A DNA stretch of 64,000 nt from Haematococcus lacustris (Eukaryota > Chlorophyta > Chlorophyceae > Chlamydomonadales > Haematococcaceae). The number at the start of each line of letters is the position of its first letter. Positions within the stretch are counted from its first letter, which is position 1. The DNA is taken from assembly GCA_030144725.1 (NCBI GenBank), contig JASKMD010000008.1, positions 11,663,375 to 11,727,374 on the forward strand. The letters are read 5' to 3'. The translations under genes were made by a program, and so were the position numbers. Below the pieces are notes generated by a model. That model had not been told where the DNA came from. It saw nothing but the letters and a program-made list of their open reading frames with translations, and made no database searches. Shown here piece by piece: positions 47,991-61,215 of the stretch.

Positions 47991-50895
47991 TGCCGGCCTG
48001 CCTGGTAGAGCTGATGGGGCTGGAAGCCTCTGAGGAGGCAGGCGACACGGAGGCGGGCGGGCAGGTGGCCAACAGGCCGTGGGACAGCGCCAGGGGGTGG
48101 GTGCGACCTGCCTCGCTGGCGGGGTGTTGGCCTAGGCCGGGCAGGGGAGGGTGGTTGGGGAGGGAGGTGGGGGCGGTAAAGGTGCGGGGGGATTGGGTGC
48201 CGCTCTGCCCAGACAAAGGGTAGCTGTCTGCTATTGAGCGGGAAGTGGTGCCACTGCTTGACGCCACAGCAGCCGCCATGGCAGCTGCTTTGGCTCCGAT
48301 GGTCATCCTCTGCAGCGGGGGGTTGGGGGGCAGGAAGGAGGCAGGCGGTGAAGGAGGGGATAGGGGGAGAAGATAGGGAGGCAGGGGAGTGGGAAAGGGG
48401 GACCGCAAGAGGGGAGGTGGGGGGAAAGGGGCAGGTGCAGCACTGTGAGTGTACAGAAGGGGGGACGTGTGTGAGTGTGTGTGTGTTCGTGTTTGTGTGT
48501 GTGCGTATGCGGGTGACGCTACAAGCTATAGCATTGACAGATGGGGCAGAGGGCACAGCTGCACAGCATCAACGCGTGTGGCGTGCAAGGCAAACTACGC
48601 ATCACGTTGCCTGGAGAGCCGTTCCAACCAAGCAACCTCCATAGTGCGTGAAGAAATGCACAGCCAGTGTCTGAGCACTGCCAGTGAGGTGCAGGGAGGG
48701 GAACAGGGCAGCCACGCCTAGCTGAGCCGCTTGGCTGCAGCTTGGCAGGAGGGTGATGAGGGAGGTCAGGGTGCAGCCAGCACCATGGTCAAGGGTAAGG
48801 CAGGCTGTGAGCAGCAGCAGTATTGTGGCACCTTTGTTGAGGGCGGTGTCGAGCTGTTGCCGCTGCCATCCAGCATCAGTCTGCTTGAGGAGGGGGTCAG
48901 TGTTGCCTGGCGTCCTTGCCCCTCCACTGCGGTTTGCAGCTGCCAGGCCTGCCGCTCCATGTTGCCGGACTGAGCATCAGGGTTGGGACCCCACTGGCCA
49001 TACTGCTGCTGCTGCTGCTGCTGCTGTTGCAATTGGTACAGCTGCTGCTGCTGCTGCTGCTGCAGTTGGAACTGCTGCTGCTGCTGGTGGAAAGGCACTA
49101 GGCCAGCAGGGTTGAGCATGGCGTTCCATCCCACCTGCTGCTGCTGCACTTGCTCTGCCCACTGCCCAGTCACAGCCGGCCCAGCTGCTGGTGCAGGTGG
49201 CGCGCTTTGGGCAACAGCAGCAGCAGGCACGCTCTCACCAGCAGCAGATGACCCTTTTCTTTGCATCCGGCCTGCTTGGACACCATCGCCTGGACCGGCA
49301 TAGGCCACATCACTTGCCAGTGAAGACGAGCTGCCAGGCCCTCGTTGAAGCGCAACACTGGCTGGTGCGGGGCTTGTGCAAGGGCTGCGAGCTGGTCCTG
49401 CCGGCTGCCCGCCTGCAGCTAGGGAGCAGGCAGCAGGCCCTGAGGAGGTGGACCAGGCTGGCTGGGTGAGGGGCGGGGGCCGGGCAGAGGTGGGGCTCAG
49501 CCCCAGGTCATGCAATAGACGAGGCTCAAGGGTGTCCCAGGCCGCCTCACGATGCTGAGGCACACCCCCTGGGCCACCGCCAGCATCCTGTCCATGGACC
49601 CCTCCAGCATCAGGGGGCGGCCCGTCACCATGATGCTGGTTGGGGTGGGGCTGCAGGTCAGCATTGGTGGCTCCAGAGGCAATGTCAGGGGCGGGCAGGC
49701 GGGCAGGCGAGGAGGAGTGGCTGGACAGGGCACAGCCATCTTCTGCGCTGGCGTTGCCAGCGCCTGTGCCGCGGCTCTGCACCATGCTGCCAAATGCTGC
49801 GCCTACGTCCGCGCCAACACTGACGTCTGAGCTGTTGCGAGCGGGAGTGCCGCGCACTCGGTGGATGACCGGTGGGGTGAGGTGCAGGTGGGTGTGAGGG
49901 GCAGCTGGCTCTGTGCCTGTCAGGTCTGGCGGCTGGCTGGCCTCCCAGCAAGTGCCTAGGGCGAGGGTGCTGGGGGGTGGCAGGGTCACACTGGATGGTC
50001 CCTGGGGAGAGGGTGATGGCCGCTGGGGGTGCTGTCCAGTGTGCTGATCCTGTTGGTGCTGCAGGTGTGGGTGGTGATGGGGGTGCTGATTGGAGTGCTG
50101 ATGGGGCTGGGGACTCTGCTGGTGCTGGTGCTGCTGGTGGTGCTGGTGCTGCTGGTGTGGGTGTTGCTGTGTCTCCATGCCAGGTGGAGGTTCTGATGGG
50201 AGGTTTTGGAAAGGCAGAGCACTGGCATCCAGCCCCGCTAGCCAAGGGGAACTACTGACGCTGAGGCGCTTGCCTGCACCATGCGAACACGGTAAGTAGT
50301 GCATGTTGTACAGGTTTGATTCAACAGGTCCACCTTGTTCATATGCAGGGCAGAGTCGTGATGGCGAAGGGCACGTCAATGTCGTTATTGAGCATGTGGC
50401 TGCACTGAGCTGCTGTAGCCTGCATGCCTGGTTGTAAGAGGTTACCCAGATGTGGACCTCCTCCCGCAACCCACTGTTTGAAGACTGCAGGGCCCGGTGA
50501 TGGACCTTTGGCTCAGTTACGGTGGACCCAGCCAAAACAGCTCAAAAGAACCGGCCTCCTACAAAGGGTCAAACCCTGCTGCTGACCACCCACCTTGCTG
50601 CTGTGCAGGCTCGCCCTGCCCCTGGCCTTGCAGCCCCACCGATGAAGGCATAGTCCGCCCTGACACGTCCAGTGGAGCCTCTTGGCCAAGCATCACTGAC
50701 ATGGCTCCTGTGTTGCTGCTCGCCCTGTGTCTGGGCATGTTGTCGTTTAAGAACACGTGGTTGGGGAGGCTGCTGGTCAGGGGCAGGGGCAAGCCATGCT
50801 GCACCCCAGAAGTGCTGGCACCCGCAATGTTGCTGCTCCTGCTGCCCATCATGGTCTGCATCACCTGTGAGATGATAACAACACTCAGCAGAGAT

Positions 50896-50951
<56 letters not shown>

Positions 50952-53900
50952 CGCGGGATGCGGTGGTAGCTCCGAGGCTGAGCTAAGTACAAATGTCCGA
51001 TGGTTGAGCGCAGTTTGAGGCGGTGCCCAACCAGCATGGCCTGGCGCATGGGGTGAGCCGCATGCAGGCCGAGCGCCATGCAAGGTCCACAACGCCAGCA
51101 CCACCCTGGCCCTCCCTCACGCCCGCAATGCATGGGTGGAGTGCAGCCAGCTGGCCCTCCAGGGTAGCAGGCACACCCCAGAACCCCACCTGCAGCCCAG
51201 CCGCTGCCTGCCCGGCATTGATGCGGGTCATGGTGTCAGCCACGCTGCAGCTGGCCAGGGCCTCCGCGTCCACACAGGCCATAGGCACCTGGCAGGAGGC
51301 AGGGCAGGTTCAGGGCAGGTTCAGGGCAGGTTCTGTCAGGAGGCAGGGCAGGGCAGGTTCAGGCTGGCTTGGGCCACTTCACCCTGGAAGGACGCGCAGG
51401 CCACTGGCACTGTCTGATCTGCCTTGCTTCAGACATGCTGGTGGCTGGTGTGCAGGGTGGGAGTGGCGGGTGGGTGTTAAGGGTGGGAGTGGCTGTGGCA
51501 GGTACTGACAGGGGCTACCTCACATGCCAGTGCCACGGCCCCTACCAGGAAGGTGCGGATGATGCCCATGCCTTGGAAACTAGACAAGGTGTACGGGATG
51601 AGGTTCATCTCACCACCCAGGGTGGCCTGCACACAGACGGGCACCGCATGCCAGCGCCCTGAGCCACACAGGCAGGCACTGTAGGCCTGTGCCCAAGCTA
51701 TGCGAACCGGTAGCATGGCTGAGTCAAGCACTGAGTTGCCCCAACTGGGCCAGGGATGCTTGCAGCATCAGCAAGGTCAGCTGGCAATGTCAGCAAGGTC
51801 AGCTGGCAATGTGAGCAAGGTTAGCTGGCAATGTGAGCAAGGTCAGCTAGGATGCAGCTGTGCTCTGGACATGGCACCCACATGGACCCTGTTGTACACA
51901 GCTTCGCTGACATGGAGGGTCATGGGCAGGGCCAGCGCGGTTAAAGCTGTGGCCAGGCGCTGGGTAGTCCCAAAAAAACAATACCTGCAGCAGTGGCAGC
52001 AGCTGGGACAGGCACAGCTGGGCAACCTGCTGTCTCGCGCTGGCTTAGTCTTATGCTGGTGCATCACCTGGCCTCTGGTGCTGGTTTGCTGACCGTGTGC
52101 TGCAGCAGTTTGTGCCTGAACAGCTGCGGCCAAGCCTTGGCTGTACCTTGCCCAGCTCTAGGTGGGTCGTGTGGGCCGCCTGACTCTGGCCAGCTACACG
52201 CCAGCCTACCTGGGGAACTTCACGCCCAGCACGCCTGCATACACTGGGCCCACATGCAGCCCTAGCCTCAGCTCCATCTTGCCCAGGGTGTCCGGGTAGT
52301 CGAGGGTGCGCACCACCTGCAGCAGCAGTGATGGGGGCCACAAAGAAACCATTTTGTGCCGCAAGGTGGCCTTTCAAACATCGCATTCTGCAACAACACT
52401 ATGTATGGCGCTGAGAAGAAGACTGGGGTGTTTTGCAAACCAGCAAAAAGCAAAAGTTCGACTCTCCTTGTGCGGCATGCTCACGTAGCCCAGCTACTGA
52501 ACTTGCAGCTTGACCACCAGCACCAGCGCCATACATAGCAGCACATGGTCACCGCCATTGTCACGAGAGTAGTCAAGTTACAGACTTTCCTGCTCTGGTA
52601 GCTCTGTCTGTGTGTGCGTCTGCTGTCACTGACTGCCTCAGTTGCTTTGGGACTGAAGCATGTGGAAGGGTGCCCCCACAACACCCTACCTCCAGCATGT
52701 CCTGAGCTAGCTCCATGCAGGCAGCCACCATGCCGACACTGGTCCGCCTGCTGTGGTCAGCAGCCACATGGCCCACGGCCACGCAGTAAGCCTCACCCAC
52801 GCTGTCAGCCTGGAACCAGCCAGCCAGCAGGGAAGAGCATGCTGGTGAGCAAGCAGCCCAAACCAAAACGCCATGCTTGTGGTCACCACAACAGAAGCAG
52901 CTTCCATGGGCAGGTGGCATCAATTAGCACAATCAGGCATCACCAGGGACCTGTACAACAACGTTGTTTTTTGTTCTTTTGCCCAGATGCCTGATTTATA
53001 GCTTAAATGAAAATGGCCCAGGTTCATGCCCTCAAAGTCATAGCTCGGTCTTCCTCAGACACATGGCTCTGTTAGGTAAAGAGATGCAGTCAGACCTTGT
53101 GCAGCGCATGCTTGTCCACCAGCTGGTCGAACAGGGAGTAAATGCGGCTGAGGGTGAGAATGCAGTCCGGTGTGTCGGATTGGGCTGCCAGCATGGAGAA
53201 GCCCACGATCTCCGCTTGCAAGATGCAGCTGTGGTGAACAGGCAGGCAGGCAGGCAGCCCGCTCAGACCTTCATGGCAACGCTGCCTTCATGGGGCAAAG
53301 CTGCCTACCCCTGCTACTGGTATGCTGGCCAACTAGATGGATGATTGCACAAAAATACAGTAAACCTAACCCTGGCCATCCCAGGCTCATGCATCACAGC
53401 ACATTGGCTGTCATCGTCGCACCAACTCCCCCTCACCCCACTCACACTTCAGGAAACTTCTCCATGAGGACGCGTGACCCTCCTCGCAGCGGCTCCAGGA
53501 TGTGCGGTGGGAGCACTTGCTTCAACAGCTCAATGTTTCGCTCAGCTGTCTCCTGCACAACAGCTGGCCACAGTCAAACCTGGGTGGTTGGGTGGTTGGG
53601 CGGGTGAGCTGGGAAACCTGTGAGGCACGTAGAATAGATGGTGGTGGTGGGCCCCTGACACCTCAGCAACTTCACCTCAGGCTGGCCACGCCCCTGACCA
53701 CAAGTACATGGCGGACCCAGATGCAGTGCAAAGCAGTCCTATACAACTGTATCAGCAATAGGTGCTGGCTGACCTGTAGGGCTTGCAGGTCGCCGGTGTA
53801 CAGCCTCAGTTGAGTCTCTACACGGGCCAGCACCTCCTGCAAACAGCCAACCGACAGCAGCCGCCCGCCTGACCCTGCATAGCTGCTGGAGCAGCAGGTT

Positions 53901-56900
53901 GCTGTTCCTTGGCAGCACAGACACGGACTATCAGATGGCAACGCCTGCAAAGGATGAGCAAGCTACCCTGACACTGGCTGCAACTCTGGTCAAACTGTCT
54001 TTAGCGCCTGGCACAGTGTGAGAGTAAGGCAGCAGGGCAAGGCTCTGGCGAGGAGGAGGGAGATTCCACCTGGGGTTGGAACGGCTTGGTGATGTAGTCA
54101 GAGCTGCCAGCTTGCAGGCCCTTGACCACGTCCTTGGTAGAAGCCTTGCCTGCAGTGTGCACGATGCAGGCACAGTGATGCACTGACATTGGGTATCTGG
54201 GTGAGCATTGAAGCGGGAGACAGCAAGGGCGCCAACAGCTTGCAAACCCGTGTGTGCTGCTAGCAGCTGCGCCATCAGCTTGGCTTGCACGTGCTCTGAC
54301 ACCTGTCTGCACTGCCTGACCTGCCCTTCTTATGCCCGACACTGTGTTGGTCACAGCATGTGCAGACAGCACGGCAGCTGTTCATCCGGCTGCGTAATGG
54401 TCTTGCCCTGCCCCAGTGGCCCTCGTCATGTGCATTTCACCCTACCCTCACCTGAGATCATGATGATGGGTGGGGGGACCCCAGGCGACAGGCTGCGCAT
54501 CTTGGTGCACACTTCATGGCCACTGAGGTCAGGCAGCGTGACGTCCAGCAGCACCAGCTGCACCGGGGGGTCCGCGCTCACAAACACCTCCAGCGCCTCG
54601 TTGCCAGAAGCTGGGCGGCCAGGCAGACAGGCGCAATCAGGCGATGGGCAAGCAGCCACATGACCCTGGCGCTGCGACTTGCATTGCGCCACAGAGGCTA
54701 CAGGGGCAGGGTATGGGATAGGGTGCTGTGCTGCAAGGCATAGTATTTCAGGGCAGGGTGCAGGAAAATAGGGTGCTCTGTGGCAAGGTGGCTTCCAGTG
54801 CAGGTTGACAGACAAGGTGCTGGTAGGCAAGGCACTGTGACAAGTGTTGTACCTCAGTGCCCGGTGCTTGCAGGGTGAGGTCACGTCCTGGGGGCGCAGC
54901 CACTGCAAGGGTGCTGGCTGCAGCTAGAGGCTCCAGGCGCACCCTGTCTCACCGCCCCTCCACGCACAAGCAGGCATGCAGGCCATACCCTTGCACCATG
55001 CCACTCTTCTCCACCCCTCTAGCCCACTAACTACTGAATTCATACCAACTCCAGAAAGGGCGTGACGTGCTGCTGTGCCTGATGCTGCTGCTGCTACTGC
55101 TGGTGGCCCCACCTGCTGTCAGGATGGTGTAGCCTGCTGGCGTGAGGAGGTCCTCCAGGATGTCCAGGTTCAGTGGGTCATCGTCCACAATCAGGATCAC
55201 CCCTGCCTCCGTCTCCCCCAGCTGCTCACTCTGCTCAAAGCCAGTGCGGCTGGCCTCACTCAGCCGCACCTGGGCCAAGGCCTGCAGGCTGTTGGCCTGA
55301 GGAGTGTCGGTGGAGGCACCAGGGGGGTCTGGCCGGGGTCGGGCCAGGACTTCCACAGCACTGGGGGCAGGGGTCTCTTCGTTGCCGGGCTGCTGGGCTG
55401 CTGTAGTGGCATGCAATAGAGAGGCAGCGGGAGGGGCTGGGAGGAGGGGGGCGCTGCTGCAGGGTGAGGCTTCAAGTGCTGTGGCTGGCCTGGGCAGGCT
55501 GGATGATTGGGGCTGGGCCTGTTGCGGGCTCTGTGGCGGCTGTACGGGCTTGACTTGGTGCTCACTGCCAGGCGCTGGCTTGGTGGTGCTGGCTGGGGCG
55601 AGGGCAGCAAGGTCCACAGAGTTCCTGCTGCTTGCGGTGGGGTGTGGCAGCTGCACAGTCCAAGACCAAACACAGAGATGGGCGTAACTGATTAGTGAAG
55701 TGCAGGGAGTGGAGGGCGGGTGGCCAGTTGAAGCTTAGACACACACTGGCATGGTAAAGCGGGTAACAGTGCATTCTCAATGCCAGCTCCTCGACAGCTG
55801 TGCATCCACGTCACAGCACACTAAGAGACAATAGACCCGGACTAGGGGCAGGACAGCAGACAGCTGACTCCCAGTCACCGCTGTAGGACAGCTGCCTGAT
55901 ACTCCAAGCTGCTGTTGTTGCCGCCCAGTTGCCCTGTTGAGGGGACCAGCACAGGGCATCAACACCTATGAATGGAGAGGGTGAGTGCTGACAGTTGAAG
56001 TGGTGAGGAGCCTGGTCAACACGCACCTCGCTGAGGGTAGGTGCGTCACGCTCGGCTCTGAAGACCAATTCTACAACAGAGCCCTGGCCCTCCTCGCCTC
56101 CTGCCTTTGTGCGTATTCGCAGCGCACCTCCAAATCCTGCCATCAGCCTCTTCACCATGGCCAGGCCCAGGCCCATCTGCTCTGAGGCCGACCCTGTGCA
56201 CCATGTACACACCATGCATGCAAGTCCTTCAGAGGTGTAGGAAGCATGCTGCAGCACACAGCCACTGCACCCTGTCATCGTCATGCGCATGAGGGGGATG
56301 CCAGCATCACACGAAAAGCTTGGGTAACCGTGTCAGCACTTTCTGTGATGCAAAGCTGCAAGGAACAGGGCTATGACACATGGTTGTTTGCCGATGCGCT
56401 GTCTGCTTACTTGCTCCACACTGCCACGTGCAACCTGGATGCTGAGCCAAAGCCCCAGGTAGGTGTGAGGCTGTTCTGCAAAGCAAGTGGGAAGCTGGAG
56501 CCCCTGACCTGTGAGCGGAGCGTTGAAGCGCTGCAGCAGCTCCTGGCTGATGCCTGGACCTGTGTCCTCCACACGCACTGTGCAGTACTTGCCGTCAGGA
56601 GACAGCTGTGTGTTTATGGTCACTGAACCCTGTGGGCAGACAGACAGGTGGGGCAGGTTGGCAGGCAGGCAGGCAGGGTGGGTGGGTGGGCTGGCAGGGT
56701 TCAAAAAGCAACGGCAACCAGGCAGGCTAGCGCAACACTGCGCTGCACGCGCAGGTGGAACATTCAGATGTGGAGTCTGCCACATGTAGGGGTGCTGGCT
56801 GGTGGGCGCACCCTGCGGGTGTACTTGACGGCATTGGCAATGGTGAGGTGCAGTACTTGATACAGCCGCTGATCATCCGCGATCACTGCCCTGCACCACA

Positions 56901-59900
56901 GCACGCAAAGACAAAGGCAAACACAAGGCTGCATCATCCCAGGAGTGCAACACCGAAGGAGGGCATCTGAGCAGTCGACCAGGAAGTCCACTTTTCTCTG
57001 CTTCTAACTCTTCAACGCCATCAAGTGGAGTTGACCACAATCACTTATGCACAGCATGGAAACAGTGTCATTCTGCTGTGTTCACCTTGGCCTTTGCTGC
57101 CTGCTGATTGTACTTCTACATCAACAATGTCAAAGGCAGGATCAGGGTCGAGATGAGGTTGCGCAGCCATGCAAGCAGCAATCTCCTTGCCCAACCAGTG
57201 ACGGCAGTGACAAGCCAGCAGCCATGCACCATGCAGCTGGGCAGCCATGGTAGTGCAGAGCAGCTGACTGTCTAGTGGCAAGGGAAGGCCCCAGAGTACC
57301 TGCCTGGTGGGGTCTGCGACGAGGTTGATGGTCAGCCGGTTACCAGCCATGGGTCGCAAGCGGGATAAGACCTGCGGGGTGCATGCAGTCAGCTGCACCT
57401 TGCCTGGGAGCCCACAGCTAGACCCAGCCAGCCGTCCCTGATACAGCCCACATCCTTGCCGAAGTGTGCCTGCCACCACTCCTGCTCCAGGTGTGCCAGC
57501 CACTTCTTCTTTCTACTCCAGGTCTGACCATCACCATCACTCCTCTGTTACACTTCTTCAAAACACACAGACTCAGTCGCACACTGCACAGCACCACTGC
57601 AGCTTGCCTGCCACTCTGCTCCCACCATCCACTGCCCCCTCGCCCCTACCTGTGTCCCTGCCACTGTGCAAGTGTGCCCACCTCTTCCAGGGGTGACTGC
57701 ACAAGGCACTTGTCATTGTGCAGCTCCAGGTCCCCGTTGTTCAGGGACTTCAGCAGGTCTCGCAGCATGCTGATCATGTTCAGCAGGTGGTACGCACAGG
57801 CACGCACCACATTCAGCTGCTCGCTGGCTGCTGTGGGCAGCTCACCTAGAGTGCCCTGCATGTCAGCAGCGGCCAGCGTGACGTGAATGAGCGGCATGGG
57901 ACACGTCTGGGTGCATGTGACTTCATCAGCGCAGCTACACTGCCTTCCGGCAGCCATGCTTCAATACAGGCATTGTCATCATCACAATCACCACATGGCA
58001 TTGGCCGGTATGCGGTCCTATTGGAAGCCGTCGGCGTTGCTGCGGCACATGGGACATGGATGGTTCAGGGAAAGTGAAGGGTGAGCAGTGAGTTCAGCAA
58101 GCAGTGGTTATAGCAGGGCCAGCAACAAAGCAGTCCTGCTGTCAAAGGCCTGGGCCATTGCCTTCACTGGTGTGCCAAGCCCCAGCAGCACAAGCAACAC
58201 ATAGCTGCAATCAGCCATAGCACACGGCACATAGGCTTCTTCCCTCCACCTCACCTGTTGGACGGTTTGGCTCAGGGCCAGCACGCCATTCAATGGGTTC
58301 TTCATGTCATGTGCAATGTCGCCAGCATGCTCCTGTAGCGTCGCCAGCAGGCCGCGCAGCACCTCCAGCTCCCTGCTGCGTGTTATGATTACCTCTTGAC
58401 CCGCTCCACCGTTAACGCACTGCTGCAGGCCTGCAATCCCACACTTGGTGGCCTCTGCGCCCTGTGCTGCTGGCGGCTGAGGCGGCACCTCGGCTGGTGG
58501 CATTGCCTCCTGGCTGAGTGGCTGCGTTGCTGGCAGCAGCTCACACTGTGTGCCTGCCTCCACCACGGTTGGGTGAGCTACGGTGGCCAGGCCGAGAGCT
58601 TGGCTGATGGCGCTGATGTTGCTGTCCCGACTGCTGTGGGTCTCCATGCCGGTAGTCACACCGCGCAAGGAAGAGCTGCGTGCCAGGCCGGCCAGCAGGT
58701 CCCGCATGCCCATTTCCCAAGGCTCAAACTCTGCAGCAGCGGCAGCAGCAGCAGCAGAACGCACTGCCACTTCCCTCGAATGGAGCTGCAACAGCATTCC
58801 CAATGATCGTGGTGGCGTGATGACCTGCTACACCACCAAGTTTTACCCCGCAGCACAACAGCCAGCAGCCTGCCAGGTCGTCAAAGACAGGCTGCCGCAG
58901 TGTGTGGCATTTGGGTACGGCAGCCAGCATGACCTGGAGACCTCTAGGCCACACATGAACAACACCGCACCCAGCACAGAGCACTTGTTACTAGCTTGTA
59001 TGCTCAGGCATGGCATGCCTCAAGCAGGGATCACACCATGGGAGTGTGGTACACCATGTCCCATGCATTCATGAGCTGGGGTCTTGGGAGTCAGGGAGGG
59101 GACACCTCTCTGTCCCATGCTGTAGCCCACCTTCAGAAATGCGATACAGCTCACCCACAATGCCTGACCTCCCCATGCTCCGCCGTGAGCCCTGGAGTGG
59201 GGTGTCAGGGCTGTCTGCCACACTGTCAGCTGCAGCGCCGTCCAGGGACGAGTCACTGGTACTGCGCACAGGCGGATGGACTGGGCTGCCACCAGCCAGA
59301 GAGGACAGGACCTCTTGCTACAGAGTGCCACACAGCACACACAAGATCAAAACACACCTCTAGGAGACTACACCACCTGCGGTAATCGAATAACATTACT
59401 CATGTCACATGTGCTGATCCATGAGCATGGGAGACATAGCACCAAGTAGCAACACCAAGCTGGCTGTGGCGCTGCTGTCTGCTTGCAGCCGGCATGCAGT
59501 GCCAGGCTAGGCTCAGCTTGCTCCCACTCAAGAGGCAAGCCAGGAAGCAGCAAATGATGGCATGGAGTGTGTGTGCACTTTGTGAGAGCAGCAGCACACT
59601 AGGGTTACCAGTATAGACGCTGAGGGGCCTTCAGGTATGCGTTGCTTCTTGGTCACTTTGTAGTGCTGGTGCCTGGCAAGAATGCTGAAACGCAGCATGG
59701 CAAGGTATACCAGCATGGCCTGCAGATACGCATGCAATGGAGACACATGCAATGGAACACCCAGTCGGGAGCTGGTGCATGGGACGTATTTGTGTACTGA
59801 GCCAGCTATTGCGGGTGCATTCACAGGCTGTTGTCTGCAGCGCTGCACACGCTTGCCTGAGGGACGACATGCAAGCTGAGTATTGCGGAAGCAGCCCAGG

Positions 59901-60994
59901 CCCAGTCAGAGACTGCATTGAGGTGCCCATGACCACCCCCGCAAGCGAGCCAAGTAGATACGAGCACCTATACGGCAGGTGGAGGGGTGTCAGACAATGG
60001 CTAAGCCGTGAACCTGACAGCTGCTGTTGCTGCTGGCATCAAGCAATCAGACTTGCCTGTACAGCTTTTGCTGCAATGAAGGACCTCAGCAGCAAAGCTC
60101 CCTGAGGTGCTGGCTGTCCAGAGTGCCAACCAATACTGATACCGCTGTGGCTGCTGCTGCGCTTGTATGCTGGCATCTTGAGAAGCCAGCGCCATGATTG
60201 TGGTGACACCACGTGTGCGTGGACAAGGATGCGGAAGTACTCTAGGACAATGATTGAAGCCACCACAATGGCAACAGCTCCACAGACTGCATGCACAGAA
60301 AGCATGCTGCTTTGTATCGTCTTGTCTGCTTGTCGTGCTGCTGGCACCCAACACCCATCACCACACCTGCATGCGGCAGTTGGACCTTTGTGGCAGCAAC
60401 AGCAGCAGCAGCCAGGCCCAGTTCCAACCCCAGGGCCCGCTTGTGTGAGCTCTTGTGATCAGAGCCACAAATTGCGGACAATAGCTCCGACCAGAGCAGC
60501 CACGATAAGGGGGCGGACAACGCCCACAGCACTGGTGATGTCGCATTAATGCTGTACAGCAAAAAAGACAAGACCCGTTGACGACGAAGGGCAGCATCAA
60601 CAGCTCACTTCGCCTATGGCTGACCTGCTCGCGGAACCCCAAGGTATGGCCGCTAACGCATGCAGCAGCACTGCGTAGAAGGGCACCCGCCGGAAGGACT
60701 CCGCACCGGGGTCTTGCAAATGTACGCAGCCACCCAACAAGATGGCGGTCGCCGCTGCAGCTACGGACAGGCACTGCATTGTGCAGCCCCAACCTGCATT
60801 GTGCACCAACATGTTCGGAAATTCTTGCATCTAACTTACACATAACTGTCTAATGCACCATGGTATCGCGCCATACTTACCTCCCAGCCCTGCGTCCGAA
60901 GTATTTGTTCGATAACCATGCAATTCACAGGATCGTCGTCCACGCTCAGGATGGACAGCGTGCCGCACTTCTCAAAGTGCCGCGGTTTTCCCAT
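47794..60994 (-). CDS. Hybrid histidine kinase-receiver-guanylyl cyclase with SAM domain
   Basis: A multi-exon signalling gene. Exon 1 (60994-60881) starts MGKPRHF and contains LSVDDDPVN, the beginning of a receiver fold. Hydrophobic segments follow (about 60770-59650, e.g. VCGAVAIVVASIIVLEYF), so the protein is probably membrane bound. Next come HisKA with HAGDIAHDMKNPLN (about 58330-58290); HATPase with N box LTIANAVKYT (about 56850), VEDTGPGIS (about 56570) and GLGLAMVKRL (about 56170); and a complete receiver with VDDDPLN (about 55180), VLLDVTLPD (about 54550) and SDYITKPF (about 54095). A linker NIELLKQVLPPHI leads to a class III cyclase domain (about 53440-51530), then a Gln/His-rich exon (about 50285-48900) and a C-terminal SAM domain ending at 47794. 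It should autophosphorylate, relay to Asp and control cyclase output. The trigger is unknown and no retinal-binding lysine motif was found. The last 3 kb could be a separate gene. Confidence 0.72.
51530..53440 (-). other. Class III guanylyl-cyclase-type catalytic domain, altered active site
   Basis: The exons join in frame. FPEV/CILQAEIVGFSML replaces the usual FSDIVGFT, so the first metal Asp is Glu. HK/ADSVGEAYCV replaces YKVETIGDAY, so the second metal Asp is Glu and the purine-selecting Glu is Asp. LRLGLHVGPVYAGVLG is normal. FPR/YCFFGTTQRLATAL has the guanine-type Cys of PRYCLFG, but the transition-state Asn and Arg positions read Arg and Ala. The end is SSFQGMGIIRTFLV. An acidic purine-selecting residue plus the Cys points to GTP; whether it is active is uncertain. 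Confidence 0.75.
54080..55205 (-). other. Receiver (REC) domain of the hybrid kinase
   Basis: It is spread over exons: the acidic pocket VDDDPLN, the phosphoacceptor Asp in VLLDVTLPDLSG and the conserved Lys in SDYITKPF are all present, so phosphotransfer from the upstream HisKA is expected. It lies between kinase and cyclase, fitting a switch role. Confidence 0.82.
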
Positions 60995-61154
60995 CCTTCC
61001 CTAGCCAATGCGTTCGCCGAGTTGCACACGAAGCCGAGTTCACGCCGGTTCTGACAAAGTTTTTTTAGTACACCACAGAAGCAGACGTCTTTTGAGCAGC
61101 CCGCTAAAGCACATTGTAACGGAAAGGCCCATTGGCATTCACATTCCAGCACAT
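60995..61154. promoter_or_regulatory. Upstream region of the kinase-cyclase gene
   Basis: This region directly precedes the start codon at 60994 on the minus strand and must contain leader and promoter. No TATA-like or other named motif was identified. The spacing to the Fanzor element is very short (about 160 bp). Confidence 0.35.
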
Positions 61155-61215
61155 GATTGTCCCTTGTTTTGATCCCTACATGTTTTGATCCCTACATGTT
61201 TTGATCCCTACATCT
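61155..61215. repeat. TTTTGATCCCTACATG tandem repeat at the Fanzor-element end
   Basis: Four tandem 16-bp copies of TTTTGATCCCTACATG, the last running into the conserved GCCCTCATG start of the Fanzor 3' region. The same GATCCCTACA precedes the third copy at 62941. Confidence 0.8.

Noticed and set aside
58900..60994. Rhodopsin domain at the N-terminus of the kinase-cyclase
   Set aside because: Hydrophobic segments exist, but no helix with the retinal-binding Lys pattern and no seven-helix order could be made out by eye.
61155..61215. CRISPR-like array
   Set aside because: Four directly abutting 16-bp repeats without spacers in a eukaryotic genome.
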